Assembly: GCA_027039975.1 (NCBI GenBank)
Contig: JALWFE010000039.1
Coordinates: forward strand, 1-47,847
Direction: 5' to 3'
Source: Flavobacteriales bacterium
GTDB lineage: Bacteria; Bacteroidota; Bacteroidia; Flavobacteriales; Flavobacteriaceae
DNA: 47,847 nt
This document shows, in pieces, positions 1-8,326 of the stretch; position 1 is the stretch's first letter; the number at the start of each line of letters is the position of its first letter. The notes under the pieces are model-generated. The model ran no database searches, was not told where the DNA came from, and worked only from the letters and a program-made list of their open reading frames with translations. Position numbers and translations under genes: made by a program.

Positions 1-892
1 TTGTCATAGGATAGTCAGGTTCTACAAAAACAGGGAAATAGGAATAATTATGTTTAACTCCCGGAATATCATCTAAAAACCTGATACCTTTTACATTTTT
101 TAAAGTCTCTCTATACCAACCGGCTACAGTTTGACGTTTGGCAATATCTCTGTCAATATTTTCCAATTGTAACAAGCCGAAAGCAGCAATTAATTCGTTC
201 ATTTTACCATTAATCCCCAGTGTAACTACGGATACTTCATTTTCAAATCCGAAATTTTTCAAGTAGTCAATTTGTTTTTTGGTTTCCAAATCGTGGCTGA
301 TAATAGCACCGCCTTCTACGGTATTGAATGTTTTGGTGGCATGAAAACTTAAAATAGACAAATCGCCGTAATTTAAAATGCTGTTACCGCTTTGTTGTAC
401 ACCAAAGGCATGAGCGGCATCGTAGATGATTTTTAAGTTGTATTTTTTGGCTAAGTGTTCAAAACCTTCCACGTCAACAGGATTGCCGTAAACATGTACC
501 GGCATAATGGCACTGGTTTTATCTGTAATATGTTTTTCTACTTCGGCAGGACTTAAATTACCGTAAACCGGATCAACATCTGCAAAAACCGGCGTATTGT
601 TATTCCAAAGTAAACTGTGTGAAGTAGCTACAAAAGTATAAGGTGTAGTAATGACTTCTCCTTGTATGTCCAAAGCTTTTAAAGCTACCATTAAGGCAAT
701 AGTGCCGTTGTTGAATAACGATATGTAAGGTACGTCTAAATAGTTTGCTAATTTTTGTTCAAAGTCTTGATGAAACGGACCGTTATTGGTCAACCATTTG
801 TTGTGCCATATATGCTTCAAGATATTTTTATAAGATTCCAAATCCGGTAAGGTAGGTTGTGTGACTAATATTTTTTGGGTGTTTGTGTTCAT
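1..892 (-). CDS. DegT/DnrJ/EryC1/StrS-family sugar aminotransferase (3' end outside window)
   Basis: PLP-dependent transaminase that aminates a nucleotide-linked keto-sugar for O-antigen or capsule synthesis. About 297 codons are visible. The start is the ATG at 892, three bases after the flippase stop. Family motifs are present: WLTNNGP near residue 33, FNNGT near 60, the PLP-ring Asp in IIYDAAHAFG (D158), and the Schiff-base lysine in FHATKTFNTVEGG (K187). It is the third gene of an rmlA-flippase-aminotransferase operon, so the substrate is probably a dTDP-sugar derived from the RmlA product. The exact sugar (3-amino or 4-amino) cannot be read from the sequence. The C-terminus lies beyond base 1. 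Confidence 0.9.
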   Translation of the reverse strand, partial: MNTNTQKILVTQPTLPDLESYKNILKHIWHNKWLTNNGPFHQDFEQKLANYLDVPYISLFNNGTIALMVALKALDIQGEVITTPYTFVATSHSLLWNNNTPVFADVDPVYGNLSPAEVEKHITDKTSAIMPVHVYGNPVDVEGFEHLAKKYNLKIIYDAAHAFGVQQSGNSILNYGDLSILSFHATKTFNTVEGGAIISHDLETKKQIDYLKNFGFENEVSVVTLGINGKMNELIAAFGLLQLENIDRDIAKRQTVAGWYRETLKNVKGIRFLDDIPGVKHNYSYFPVFVEPDYPMT

Positions 893-895
893 TTA

Positions 896-2347
896 TTATT
901 TTCGATGTGTCTTTACAATGTTAAGTATTTCTGTCAAAGGTGCGAATTTAAACAAATATGATAAACAAAGATACAAAATTAATGAAAAAAAACTGCCGGA
1001 AAACAATCGTATCAAATCACTTTTTGTGTATTGAGATAAAAAATTGTCAAAGAAATAAACAAATACACCAACTGTTATAGCTAGTAATAAAATAAGTGAG
1101 ATATCTTTTAATTGCTCCCAAGCCGGATAATTGATAAGTCTACCGGAATAATGTGTGTTTATAAAAAAAATTAGAATTGAGACAGCTGCTCTTGACCAAA
1201 GTAAGCCGAAAATACCATAATTTATGGCAATGATAATACTAATTGTAATGAGAAGTTTTTTTGCAATTTCAAGTTTTAAAAACAAATCACTTCGCCCTTT
1301 TACATTTAATATATTCAGGTTAAAAGAGTGAAGAGGATACAACACTCCCGTAATAATAAATATTTGAAAATATGGAACTGCCGGTAACCATTTTTCGGTA
1401 AATAAAAAATTAAAAAGGGGAGATGCTAATACGCCTGCAGTTATTAGTAAGGGAGAGAGAACAAAAATGTTCATTTGTAAAATTTTTTTATAAACATTTT
1501 TTAAACGTGTGTCATTATCTTGAATTTTTGAAAACAAGGGGTAGGTTACTTTTCCCATTATAGCGGAAATTGTCCTTGACGGATACATTGTTAGCTCTTT
1601 AGACTTTTGAAAATAACCTAATTGTGCCGGTAAAAAATATTTACCTATCACAACATTGTAAGCGTTTTCAAAAACGGTATTTAATAATCCTGATAAACTT
1701 AATTTATAACCGAAGTTAAAATGTTTTTTAAATTTTTCTTTATGAAAATACCAAAGTGGTCGCCATTTGCTTTGAACCCATAGAAACAATGCATTAAAAA
1801 AGGCTTTTCCAACATAAAATGCAATTAAACTCCAAACACCGAAACCAAAATATGCCATAGTTATTCCGATAAGACCGGAAATAATTAAGGCAGGAATTGC
1901 TACAACGGCTTGTGTCTTAAAATCCATCAATTTGGTTAACCTTGTTTGTTGAATGATGGCAAAAGCATTGATGATTAAAATTAATGTTAACCATCTAACC
2001 AGTGAAGTCAATGCAGGTTGTTTATAAAATAAAGCAATATAAGGAGCTGATAAATATAAAATTAGATAAATAATTAAACTGATGATAAAATTAAAATAAA
2101 AGACTGTACTGTAATCTGTTTCGTCTAATTCTTCTTCTTTAGTTCTGATAAGAGAAGAACCAAGTCCGGCATTGAGTAAGGTGTTCCCAATGCCTATAAA
2201 AACAGTAAGCATACCAATCAATCCAAACTCTTTCGGTGTTAATAAACGAGCTAAAATAATGGATATAACAAATCCGATACCTTGCACACCCACTTGTTGG
2301 ATAAACGTCCATTTGACACCGGTAAGAGCTTGTTTTTTTAACGACAT
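896..2347 (-). CDS. Polysaccharide flippase (Wzx-like, MOP superfamily)
   Basis: Predicted inner-membrane translocase of lipid-linked oligosaccharide units. The 483 residues are almost entirely hydrophobic segments in the usual spacing for about 12-14 helices. The N-terminus (KKQALTGVKWTFIQQ, then ILARLLTPKEFGLIGM) is typical of the polysaccharide-biosynthesis/MATE-like flippase family, and the length is normal. The gene sits between rmlA (6 bp upstream) and a sugar aminotransferase (3 bp downstream), so it is almost certainly cotranscribed and exports the glycan they help to make. I do not assign wzx versus a teichuronic-type exporter because substrate specificity is not readable. Confidence 0.9.
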   Translation of the reverse strand: MSLKKQALTGVKWTFIQQVGVQGIGFVISIILARLLTPKEFGLIGMLTVFIGIGNTLLNAGLGSSLIRTKEEELDETDYSTVFYFNFIISLIIYLILYLSAPYIALFYKQPALTSLVRWLTLILIINAFAIIQQTRLTKLMDFKTQAVVAIPALIISGLIGITMAYFGFGVWSLIAFYVGKAFFNALFLWVQSKWRPLWYFHKEKFKKHFNFGYKLSLSGLLNTVFENAYNVVIGKYFLPAQLGYFQKSKELTMYPSRTISAIMGKVTYPLFSKIQDNDTRLKNVYKKILQMNIFVLSPLLITAGVLASPLFNFLFTEKWLPAVPYFQIFIITGVLYPLHSFNLNILNVKGRSDLFLKLEIAKKLLITISIIIAINYGIFGLLWSRAAVSILIFFINTHYSGRLINYPAWEQLKDISLILLLAITVGVFVYFFDNFLSQYTKSDLIRLFSGSFFSLILYLCLSYLFKFAPLTEILNIVKTHRK

Positions 2348-2353
2348 AAAGAC

Positions 2354-3223
2354 TTAATCAATCAAATTTTTAATATATGAATAATAAGAGCTTTTTTGTC
2401 CTTCAATTTGCGTTCTCAACTCATCAGTTGAAATCCAATGATTCCGCCAAGCAATTTCCTCCAAACAAGCAATTTTTAGTCCAGTTCGTTTTTCAATCAC
2501 TTTGACAAATTCCGTAGCATCGGCGAGGGCTTCGTGGGTGCCGGTGTCCAGCCAAGCATAGCCGCGGCTAAGCTTTATGAGGCGTAAATTCTCTTGTTCC
2601 AAATAGGTTTGGTTGACACTGGTAATTTCCAGCTCACCACGCCAAGAGGGTTTGACGTTTTTAGCTATTTCTACAACGCTGTTCGGATAAAAATACAAAC
2701 CGACAACGGCATAATTTGACTTTGGTTTTTTGGGTTTTTCTTCGATACTCAACACTTGTCCGTTGGCATCAAATTCCGCTACGCCGTAACGTTGCGGATC
2801 GTTGACATACGTACCGAAAATAACGGCTTTCCGGTCGTTTTCAACGGTATCGATAGCATCAGTCAAGAGTTTTTGCAAACCGGCACCATAAAAAATGTTG
2901 TCCCCAAGAATTAAGGTAACATCATCATCACCTATAAATTCTTCGCCTATGATAAAAGCTTGCGCCAGGCCATCGGGGCTAGGTTGTTCGGCGTAAGACA
3001 AATTGATGCCGAATTGCGAACCATCGCCTAGCAGTTTTTTAAATGCCGGCAAATCTTGAGGAGTAGAAATTATCAATATCTCGCGTATGCCCGCCAACAT
3101 CAATACCGATAACGGATAATAAATCATCGGCTTGTCGTAAACCGGCAATAGTTGTTTGGATATACTGATGGTCAAAGGGTGTAAACGCGTGCCGGCACCA
3201 CCGGCAAGAATAATACCTTTCAT
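2354..3223 (-). CDS. rmlA: Glucose-1-phosphate thymidylyltransferase
   Basis: Makes dTDP-glucose from glucose-1-phosphate and dTTP, the entry step to dTDP-rhamnose and dTDP-amino sugars. The 289 residues match the family length. The nucleotide-binding signature [11 protein letters not shown] is at residues 8-18, followed by [26 protein letters not shown] and the catalytic-region [19 protein letters not shown]. It is the first gene of the operon and has a TAnnTTTG box 20 bp upstream. No rmlB, rmlC or rmlD lies in the window, so the end product is unknown, but the neighbouring aminotransferase suggests an amino-deoxy sugar rather than rhamnose. Confidence 0.96.
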   Translation of the reverse strand: MKGIILAGGAGTRLHPLTISISKQLLPVYDKPMIYYPLSVLMLAGIREILIISTPQDLPAFKKLLGDGSQFGINLSYAEQPSPDGLAQAFIIGEEFIGDDDVTLILGDNIFYGAGLQKLLTDAIDTVENDRKAVIFGTYVNDPQRYGVAEFDANGQVLSIEEKPKKPKSNYAVVGLYFYPNSVVEIAKNVKPSWRGELEITSVNQTYLEQENLRLIKLSRGYAWLDTGTHEALADATEFVKVIEKRTGLKIACLEEIAWRNHWISTDELRTQIEGQKSSYYSYIKNLID

Positions 3224-3242
3224 CTGTGATTTTTTAAGTGGT

Positions 3243-3250
3243 CAAAAATA
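3243..3250 (-). promoter_or_regulatory. Putative -7 promoter box of the rmlA operon
   Basis: TATTTTTG on the minus strand matches the Bacteroidota -7 consensus TAnnTTTG. The -33 region 19 bp upstream reads TTTC, close to TTTG. It would give a leader of roughly 15 nt before rmlA. Confidence 0.6.
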
Positions 3251-3274
3251 AGATTTTTTTTTGATTTCAGAAAC

Positions 3275-3420
3275 GGTCACTGAGCCTGTCGAAGTGCAGA
3301 TTTCAGATTTGCGATTTAATAGGTCGCTGAATGATTTTGTGACGAAGGAGCAAAATAGTACCGAAGTAGGTCACTGAGTGATACCGACGGACGTCGGGAT
3401 TGTACCGAAGTGCCGGGTTT
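3275..3420 (+). repeat. Three head-to-tail GGTCRCTGA...CGAAGT intergenic modules
   Basis: Three successive modules begin GGTCACTGA or GGTCGCTGA and end CGAAGT. The first (3275-3297) has a 5-bp centre. The second (about 3322-3367) has a centre with ATTTTG/CAAAAT inverted arms. The third (3369-3410) has a GTCGG-containing centre and runs into GCCGGGTTT. The 23-bp first module recurs exactly at 44800-44822 and, inverted, at 35080-35102. The second aligns without gaps to 32894-32940. The third recurs inverted at 8222-8293. No coding potential. Confidence 0.75.
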
Positions 3421-3445
3421 TTATGAATTGAAAAATTACAAACTT

Positions 3446-4648
3446 TCAACTAACTAAAAACTCTCTTAAGCTTAATGTTTTGATCCCTTCAAAAGTGTTC
3501 CCTTCCCACGAATCCATTGTGATGACATATTTGGGATAATGATCTTTTATTTTGATAAGATTACCGAATTCCCGTTTCCAAGTATCTTCATTTTTGATAG
3601 ATAGTGCTACCTGATAATAAGATTTTTCGCCGTTGTTCTCTGCGATAAAATCTATTTCATTAGGAGATATAATACCAACATTTACTTTATTTCCTTTGTA
3701 CAACAAATGATTAAAGACCACATTTTCCATAATTTTACCCAAGTCAACCGGACGGTATCCCACAATGCTGTTTCTAATACCTAAGTTTTCAAAAAAATAT
3801 TTTTCTCCGAACTCAAAAACTTTTTTTCCTACTATGTCATATCTTGGAACTTTAAATATCAAAAAAGCATTAATCAAATATTGCACATAAGTTTGTACTT
3901 GATTAGGCGCCATATTTATTTTTTGTGCTTTGAGAAAGTCACTGATTTTTTTTGCTGAAAACAAGCTGCCGATATTTCCGGCTAAAAATAAAACCAATTG
4001 TTCTAAGAAACGGGTATTTCTAATAGCATATCGACTAACAATATCTCTGTAAACAATTGAATTGTAGATACTTTTAAGATATTCATTGATGACTTCATCT
4101 TTCAAAGCCAGATTTTTTAAATAGGGCAAACCGCCATACTTTAAATACTTGTCAAGACTTGATTGATTGTCATTGAGCTTGTGAAATTGCAAAAATTCAG
4201 GATACGAAAGACTATATACTGTGATTTCTACATAACGGCCACTTAAGAACCCGGCAATATCTGAGGATAGCAATTGCGCATTGCTTCCTGTACAATACAA
4301 ATCTATATTTTCCATTAGTAATAATGAACGGAGTGCTGTTGGGAAGTTATCAATTTCTTGAATCTCATCAATAAATACATAGTTCATTTTACCGGTGTTG
4401 AGATGCGCTTTGACATAATCGAATAAATCTTGTTCGTTCTTTATCCCGGTAAAACTAATGTCTTCTTTGTTGATATAGATAATATTATTATCCGGTTCTT
4501 TTTGCAATTCTTCAATAAGCCGGAACAATAAATAACTTTTTCCAACACGCCTTTGCCCGGTTAACATTTTGATAATACGCTTGTTGATAAAAGGTTTAAT
4601 TTTATCAATATAATTTTGGCGTGGAATAATATCTTGTGGAATATGCAT
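3446..4648 (-). CDS. AAA-family ATPase with DUF4143 C-terminal domain
   Basis: A member of the bacterial/archaeal AAA_14 plus DUF4143 group, whose cellular role is not established; many are found in variable genome regions. Walker A is GQRRVGKS, Walker B/sensor text is YVFIDEIQEI, and a conserved GSNAQLLS and LSYPEFLQF follow. The C-terminal half carries FEFGEKYFFENLGIRNS and a nuclease-like NEIDFIAENNGEKSYYQV. I chose the ATG at 4648 (MHIPQDIIPRQNY), because an upstream in-frame ATG at 4681 overlaps the putative -7 box at 4679-4686. The protein is then 400 residues. It stands alone, with repeat modules on the downstream side and repeat fragments on the upstream side, and it is more AT-rich than its neighbours, which fits acquisition or loss as a unit. 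Confidence 0.88.
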   Translation of the reverse strand: MHIPQDIIPRQNYIDKIKPFINKRIIKMLTGQRRVGKSYLLFRLIEELQKEPDNNIIYINKEDISFTGIKNEQDLFDYVKAHLNTGKMNYVFIDEIQEIDNFPTALRSLLLMENIDLYCTGSNAQLLSSDIAGFLSGRYVEITVYSLSYPEFLQFHKLNDNQSSLDKYLKYGGLPYLKNLALKDEVINEYLKSIYNSIVYRDIVSRYAIRNTRFLEQLVLFLAGNIGSLFSAKKISDFLKAQKINMAPNQVQTYVQYLINAFLIFKVPRYDIVGKKVFEFGEKYFFENLGIRNSIVGYRPVDLGKIMENVVFNHLLYKGNKVNVGIISPNEIDFIAENNGEKSYYQVALSIKNEDTWKREFGNLIKIKDHYPKYVITMDSWEGNTFEGIKTLSLREFLVS

Positions 4649-4678
4649 ATAAGTTATAATTATAATTTTAATTTTACG

Positions 4679-4686
4679 CAAATATA
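4679..4686 (-). promoter_or_regulatory. Putative -7 promoter box of the AAA ATPase gene
   Basis: TATATTTG on the minus strand, perfect TAnnTTTG. It lies about 30 bp before the chosen ATG and rules against the longer start. Flanking AT-rich imperfect inverted repeats (TATAATTATAA, AGTTATAAATATAATT) might be an operator, but this is speculative. Confidence 0.5.
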
Positions 4687-4840
4687 ATAAAAGTTATAAA
4701 TATAATTAAAACTTTTTGCTATAATTTTGATTCCGGTCATTTACATTTCTTTTAATCTTAACACAGTATTTGGAAAAAATTGGAATCAGACTCCAAATTT
4801 TTCCACTTTTTACCGGTAAATGTCTGTTTATAGTAAATAT

Positions 4841-4903
4841 ATTTCAGGATAAGTCAATCCCTGAGCTTTCAACTTTCAACTTTCAACTTTTCACTAGGCG
4901 TAG
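4841..4903. repeat. Fragments of dispersed repeats at the 3' end of the BrkB gene
   Basis: ATTTCAGGATAAGTCAAT (4841-4858) recurs with one change at 33669-33686. From 4866 on, the sequence is the heptamer-like CAACTTT/CACTAGGCG repeat also seen at 44698-44850 and, inverted, at 35103-35290. The last residues of the BrkB protein are encoded in this repeat. Confidence 0.6.
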
Positions 4904-5807
4904 CCGTATCTTTCAACTTCACAATCGCCATATTCAATTCATGCCCTAATAACAAAATCAAAGCATTGAGCCAAATCATCAACAAGATGATTAGAAAAGC
5001 CCCGATAGAACCGTAGAGTTGGTTGTAGCGGGCAAAGTGTGCGATATAAAACCGGAATAAATAAAAACTGACAATTCCCAAGAGCGTAGTCATAATACTG
5101 CCCGGCGAAATAAACCGCAGTTTTTTGCCTTCTTTGGTACCGTAGTAATATAAAACCGAGACGGAAATAAGCATCATCAATAAATAAAACAGATTTTTTC
5201 CCAATATGGTCCAAAAATCGTAATCCTGAATAATACCGTGTTTTTTGAGGTTGTAAACGATGATAATTTCAAAATAAATAATACCGGTTACCGTGATAAA
5301 TAAGATACCGACAAGTAACAAGGACAGCCCCAGTGCCACGAGATATTGTTTAAACATATTGCGCCGGTCTATGAATTTATGCACCGATTCTTCAAAACCG
5401 GTCAGAATGGCATTGACACCGTTAGCCATAAAAAAGATGGAAAGAACAATACTGAACGACATCAAACCTTTTTTAGGCCGGGTGGCGATATCCATAATGA
5501 TATTGTCGATAACATCAAGGGTTTTGGGCGGCAAAATATCATGGAAAAATGCAATAAAATCTTGTTGGAAACCATCGACCGGTACCAGCGGAATTAATGT
5601 CAATGTAAAAAGTAAAAACGGGAAAATAGCCATAAAAAAACTGTAAGCGATAGCACCGGCACGAACCGTGATAAAACCGTGGATAATACCGTCCCAATAC
5701 AATTTTAGCAAATCGTATAACGACATACCTGAAAATCCCGGTACCGGAAGTTGTTTTAAATGTTTTTTTATGAAAGTTTTTATTTGTTCAATCATATATT
5801 GAAACAA
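4869..5807 (-). CDS. YihY/virulence factor BrkB family membrane protein
   Basis: Integral membrane protein of the former 'RNase BN' family, whose molecular role is unsettled; it is not now thought to be a nuclease. The 312 residues carry the family features: RAGAIAYSFFMAIFPFLLF near residue 48, a conserved GxxxxLTGFEESVH region, and six hydrophobic segments ending LLMIWLNALILLLGHELN. A second possible start is the ATG at 5795. The gene is monocistronic and divergent from the aromatic-biosynthesis gene. The C-terminal tail TPSEKLKVES is encoded by the simple repeat AGTTGAA that fills intergenic regions elsewhere in the window, so the true tail was probably shorter or different before the repeat reached the gene. 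Confidence 0.9.
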   Translation of the reverse strand: MFQYMIEQIKTFIKKHLKQLPVPGFSGMSLYDLLKLYWDGIIHGFITVRAGAIAYSFFMAIFPFLLFTLTLIPLVPVDGFQQDFIAFFHDILPPKTLDVIDNIIMDIATRPKKGLMSFSIVLSIFFMANGVNAILTGFEESVHKFIDRRNMFKQYLVALGLSLLLVGILFITVTGIIYFEIIIVYNLKKHGIIQDYDFWTILGKNLFYLLMMLISVSVLYYYGTKEGKKLRFISPGSIMTTLLGIVSFYLFRFYIAHFARYNQLYGSIGAFLIILLMIWLNALILLLGHELNMAIVKLKDTATPSEKLKVES

Positions 5808-6059
5808 TTCAAAAAACCTAAATTAAGAAAAATTGTAATAACGGCCGTTTTTTAAAGCCAAATTTTTTCTGTTTTCAGTTTTTCTTATTGATAATCATAG
5901 TTTTTAAAAAAAAATAATTTTTACCACAAGATGTCTCTGTGTGGAAAACATGAAACAATCTGTTTGCATATAATAATATTGTTGTTTTATAGCCAAAAAT
6001 AACAATGTTTTGACTTGTCATTTTCATTGGCAAATAAAACCGGTTTCTTTAAAATATCG

Positions 6060-6067
6060 TATTTTTG
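6060..6067 (+). promoter_or_regulatory. Putative -7 box of the DAHP synthase/rsgA operon
   Basis: TATTTTTG matches TAnnTTTG and ends 6 bp before the chosen ATG at 6074. If it is used, transcription would start at or within a few bases of the start codon, giving a nearly leaderless mRNA. No good -33 TTTG is visible. Confidence 0.4.
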
Positions 6068-6073
6068 CTTTCT

Positions 6074-7171
6074 ATGACGCATACGAATTTTAATAATTGG
6101 TTGGAGCAGGTTGCCGGTAAGGGAATTTTAGTCATTGCCGGACCTTGCAGTGCTGAAACCGAAGAACAGGTATTGGCTACGGCACGGGGTGTTAAGCAAG
6201 CCGGTGCGCATATTTTAAGAGCCGGAATTTGGAAACCGCGTACTCGTCCGGGAAATTTTGAAGGTGTCGGTGCGATAGGCTTGAAGTGGATGCAGCGTGC
6301 CAAACAGGAAACAGGTATGATGACGGCGGTCGAAGTGGCGAATCCTCATCACGTTGAACTGGCCTTACAACACGATATTGATGTATTATGGATTGGTGCC
6401 CGTACCAGTGTTAATCCGTTTGCAGTACAGGAAATCGCCGGGGCATTGCGGGGTTCGGATAAAATTGTATTGGTAAAAAACCCCATTAATCCGGACTTGG
6501 CTTTGTGGATAGGGGCTTTGGAACGTATTGCCAAAGCCGGTATCGAAAAGTTAGGGGCAATTCACCGTGGTTTTTCCAGTTATAAAAAAATGCCGTACCG
6601 CAATGAACCTTTGTGGCAAATTCCCATAGATTTAAAGACCCGCTTTCCGGCTATGCCCTTAATTAACGACCCTTCACACATCTCGGGCAAACGTGAGAAT
6701 GTTTTTGATATCGCACAAACCGCCATTCAATTGCTATTCGACGGTGTGATGATTGAAACTCACATAGACCCTGAAAATGCTTGGAGTGACGCCCGGCAAC
6801 AAGTAACACCGGATATGTTGAAGGAAATGATACCTAAATTTGTGACACCAAAAGACAAAGTATTCAATCCGGATTTACTCAAGTCTTTTAAGATATTAAG
6901 AAAAGAAATTGATGATTTGGATACCGAATTGGTGCAATTGCTCAAAAACCGCCAAGATAAAATCGAGGCGATAGGACGTTTGAAGTTTAAGGAAAATGTG
7001 GCTATTTATCAAAAAGAACGTTGGTTGGATATTTTAAATAAAGCGATTAAGAATGCAGAGGAAAACAATATCAATAGAAAATTTATCGAACAGTTGTTCA
7101 GGTTGCTGCACCAGGAAAGTTTAAAATTGCAGCATCAGGTTTTTAATGCTTTAAATACAAAAAACAAATGA
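6074..7171 (+). CDS. Bifunctional DAHP synthase / type II chorismate mutase
   Basis: Catalyses the first step of the shikimate pathway (PEP plus erythrose-4-phosphate) and the conversion of chorismate to prephenate. Residues 1 to about 265 form the DAHP synthase barrel, with IAGPCSAET, RAGIWKPRTRPGNFEG, VLWIGARTSVNPF, VKNPINPDLALWIGA, HRGFSSY and LINDPSHISGKR. Residues about 275-365 form an AroQ-type chorismate mutase (LRKEIDDLDTELVQLLKNR, then RWLDILNKA). This fusion is characteristic of Bacteroidota. I take the ATG at 6074 (365 residues); a TTG three codons upstream overlaps the promoter box. The stop overlaps the rsgA start by ATGA, so the two genes are translationally coupled. Confidence 0.95.
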   Translation: MTHTNFNNWLEQVAGKGILVIAGPCSAETEEQVLATARGVKQAGAHILRAGIWKPRTRPGNFEGVGAIGLKWMQRAKQETGMMTAVEVANPHHVELALQHDIDVLWIGARTSVNPFAVQEIAGALRGSDKIVLVKNPINPDLALWIGALERIAKAGIEKLGAIHRGFSSYKKMPYRNEPLWQIPIDLKTRFPAMPLINDPSHISGKRENVFDIAQTAIQLLFDGVMIETHIDPENAWSDARQQVTPDMLKEMIPKFVTPKDKVFNPDLLKSFKILRKEIDDLDTELVQLLKNRQDKIEAIGRLKFKENVAIYQKERWLDILNKAIKNAEENNINRKFIEQLFRLLHQESLKLQHQVFNALNTKNK

Positions 7172-8103
7172 AAGGTATCGTTACCAAATCAACCGGTAGC
7201 TGGTATGATGTCAAGGATGAAACCGGAACAGTGACCCGGTGTCGTATCCGGGGTAAATTCCGTATCAAAGGTATCAAAACAACCAATCCTGTTGCTGTCG
7301 GCGATTGGGTGGATTTTCATTTGGAACAAGGCAAAGATACGGGTGTCATTACGGATATTTACCCCCGTATGAATTATTTATTGCGGCGCTCGACCAATTT
7401 GTCTAAAAAATATCATATTTTGGCGGCTAATATTGACCAAGTGTTTGTAACTACAACTGTTATTCAACCCGTAACGACCACTATTTTTACAGACCGTATT
7501 CTGGTAACGGCTGAGGCTTATAATATTCCGGCGGTTATTTTGCTCAATAAAGTTGATTTGTTGGACACGGAAGATTTGCAAGAGCAAAAAGAGAACTTTA
7601 AAGATATTTATTCCAAAGCCGGTTATAAGGTAGTGGAATTATCGGCTGAAACCGGTTATAATATCGACAAATTAAAAGCTTTGATGAAAGATAAGGTTTC
7701 AATGTTTGCAGGACATTCCGGTACGGGCAAATCGTCGTTAATCAAAGCGGTGGAACCCGGCTTGGATATCAAAATAGGAGATATATCCAAAGTGCACCGG
7801 CAAGGCAAACATACGACGACTTTTGCACAGATGTATGATTTGAGTTTCGGCGGACATATTATCGATACGCCGGGTATTCGCGGGTTTGGAGTCGTAGATA
7901 TGAAACCGGAAGAATTGGATAGCTATTTTCCCGAAATTTTTAAATACAAAACAGAATGTAAATTTAACAATTGCCGGCATATCAATGAACCCGGATGTGC
8001 CGTCAAACCGGCTGTTCAAACGGGTAAAATCCCGCTATCCCGCTATAAATCTTATTTGCAATTACTCGACGAGTTGGAGAATGATTTAGGACCGTACCGA
8101 TAG
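7168..8103 (+). CDS. rsgA: Ribosome small subunit-dependent GTPase A
   Basis: Circularly permuted GTPase that acts in late 30S subunit maturation. The 311 residues show an N-terminal OB fold, then the G motifs in permuted order: G4 NKVD (127-130), G1 HSGTGKSS (183-190), G3 DTPG (233-236). The C-terminal zinc site is formed by C264, C269, H271 and C277 (CKFNNCRHINEPGC). Length and order match the family. It overlaps the preceding gene by four bases. The hairpin at 8129-8156, followed by a short T-run, is a plausible terminator. Confidence 0.97.
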   Translation: MKGIVTKSTGSWYDVKDETGTVTRCRIRGKFRIKGIKTTNPVAVGDWVDFHLEQGKDTGVITDIYPRMNYLLRRSTNLSKKYHILAANIDQVFVTTTVIQPVTTTIFTDRILVTAEAYNIPAVILLNKVDLLDTEDLQEQKENFKDIYSKAGYKVVELSAETGYNIDKLKALMKDKVSMFAGHSGTGKSSLIKAVEPGLDIKIGDISKVHRQGKHTTTFAQMYDLSFGGHIIDTPGIRGFGVVDMKPEELDSYFPEIFKYKTECKFNNCRHINEPGCAVKPAVQTGKIPLSRYKSYLQLLDELENDLGPYR

Positions 8104-8128
8104 GTTAGTTAAAAGTTAGAAGTTGAAC

Positions 8129-8156
8129 GTAGAGACGCAGCACGCTGCGTCTTTTG
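8129..8156 (+). terminator. Palindromic repeat element acting as likely rsgA terminator
   Basis: AGACGCAGC and GCTGCGTCT form a 9-bp perfect stem with two bases between the arms, followed by TTTT. The preceding GTAGAGACG and the palindromic layout recur on the minus strand at 44660-44684 with a different stem sequence, so this is one copy of a dispersed element that may have been co-opted as a terminator. Confidence 0.55.
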
Positions 8157-8202
8157 TTAAACGTTTATAATGTTATTATCATAATATTCCCAACATCATC
8201 AA

Positions 8203-8311
8203 TTCATCAATTCATCAGTTCCAAACCCGGCACTTCTGTACAATCCCGTCCCGACTTTCGTCGGGATCGGGATCACTCAGTGACCTACTTCTCTGTTCAT
8301 CAGTTCATCAA
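8203..8311 (-). repeat. Composite repeat: hairpin core flanked on both sides by TTCATCAN octamers
   Basis: Two octamers TTCATCAA, TTCATCAG (8203-8218), then a core (8222-8293), then TTCATCAG, TTCATCAA (8296-8311). Read on the minus strand the core begins AGAAGTAGGTCACTGAGTGA, has a CCCGAC-GAAA-GTCGGG hairpin, and ends GAAGTGCCGGGTTT, matching the module at 3361-3420. No gene is present in 8104-8326. Confidence 0.7.
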
Positions 8312-8326
8312 TTAAACCCAACGTTT

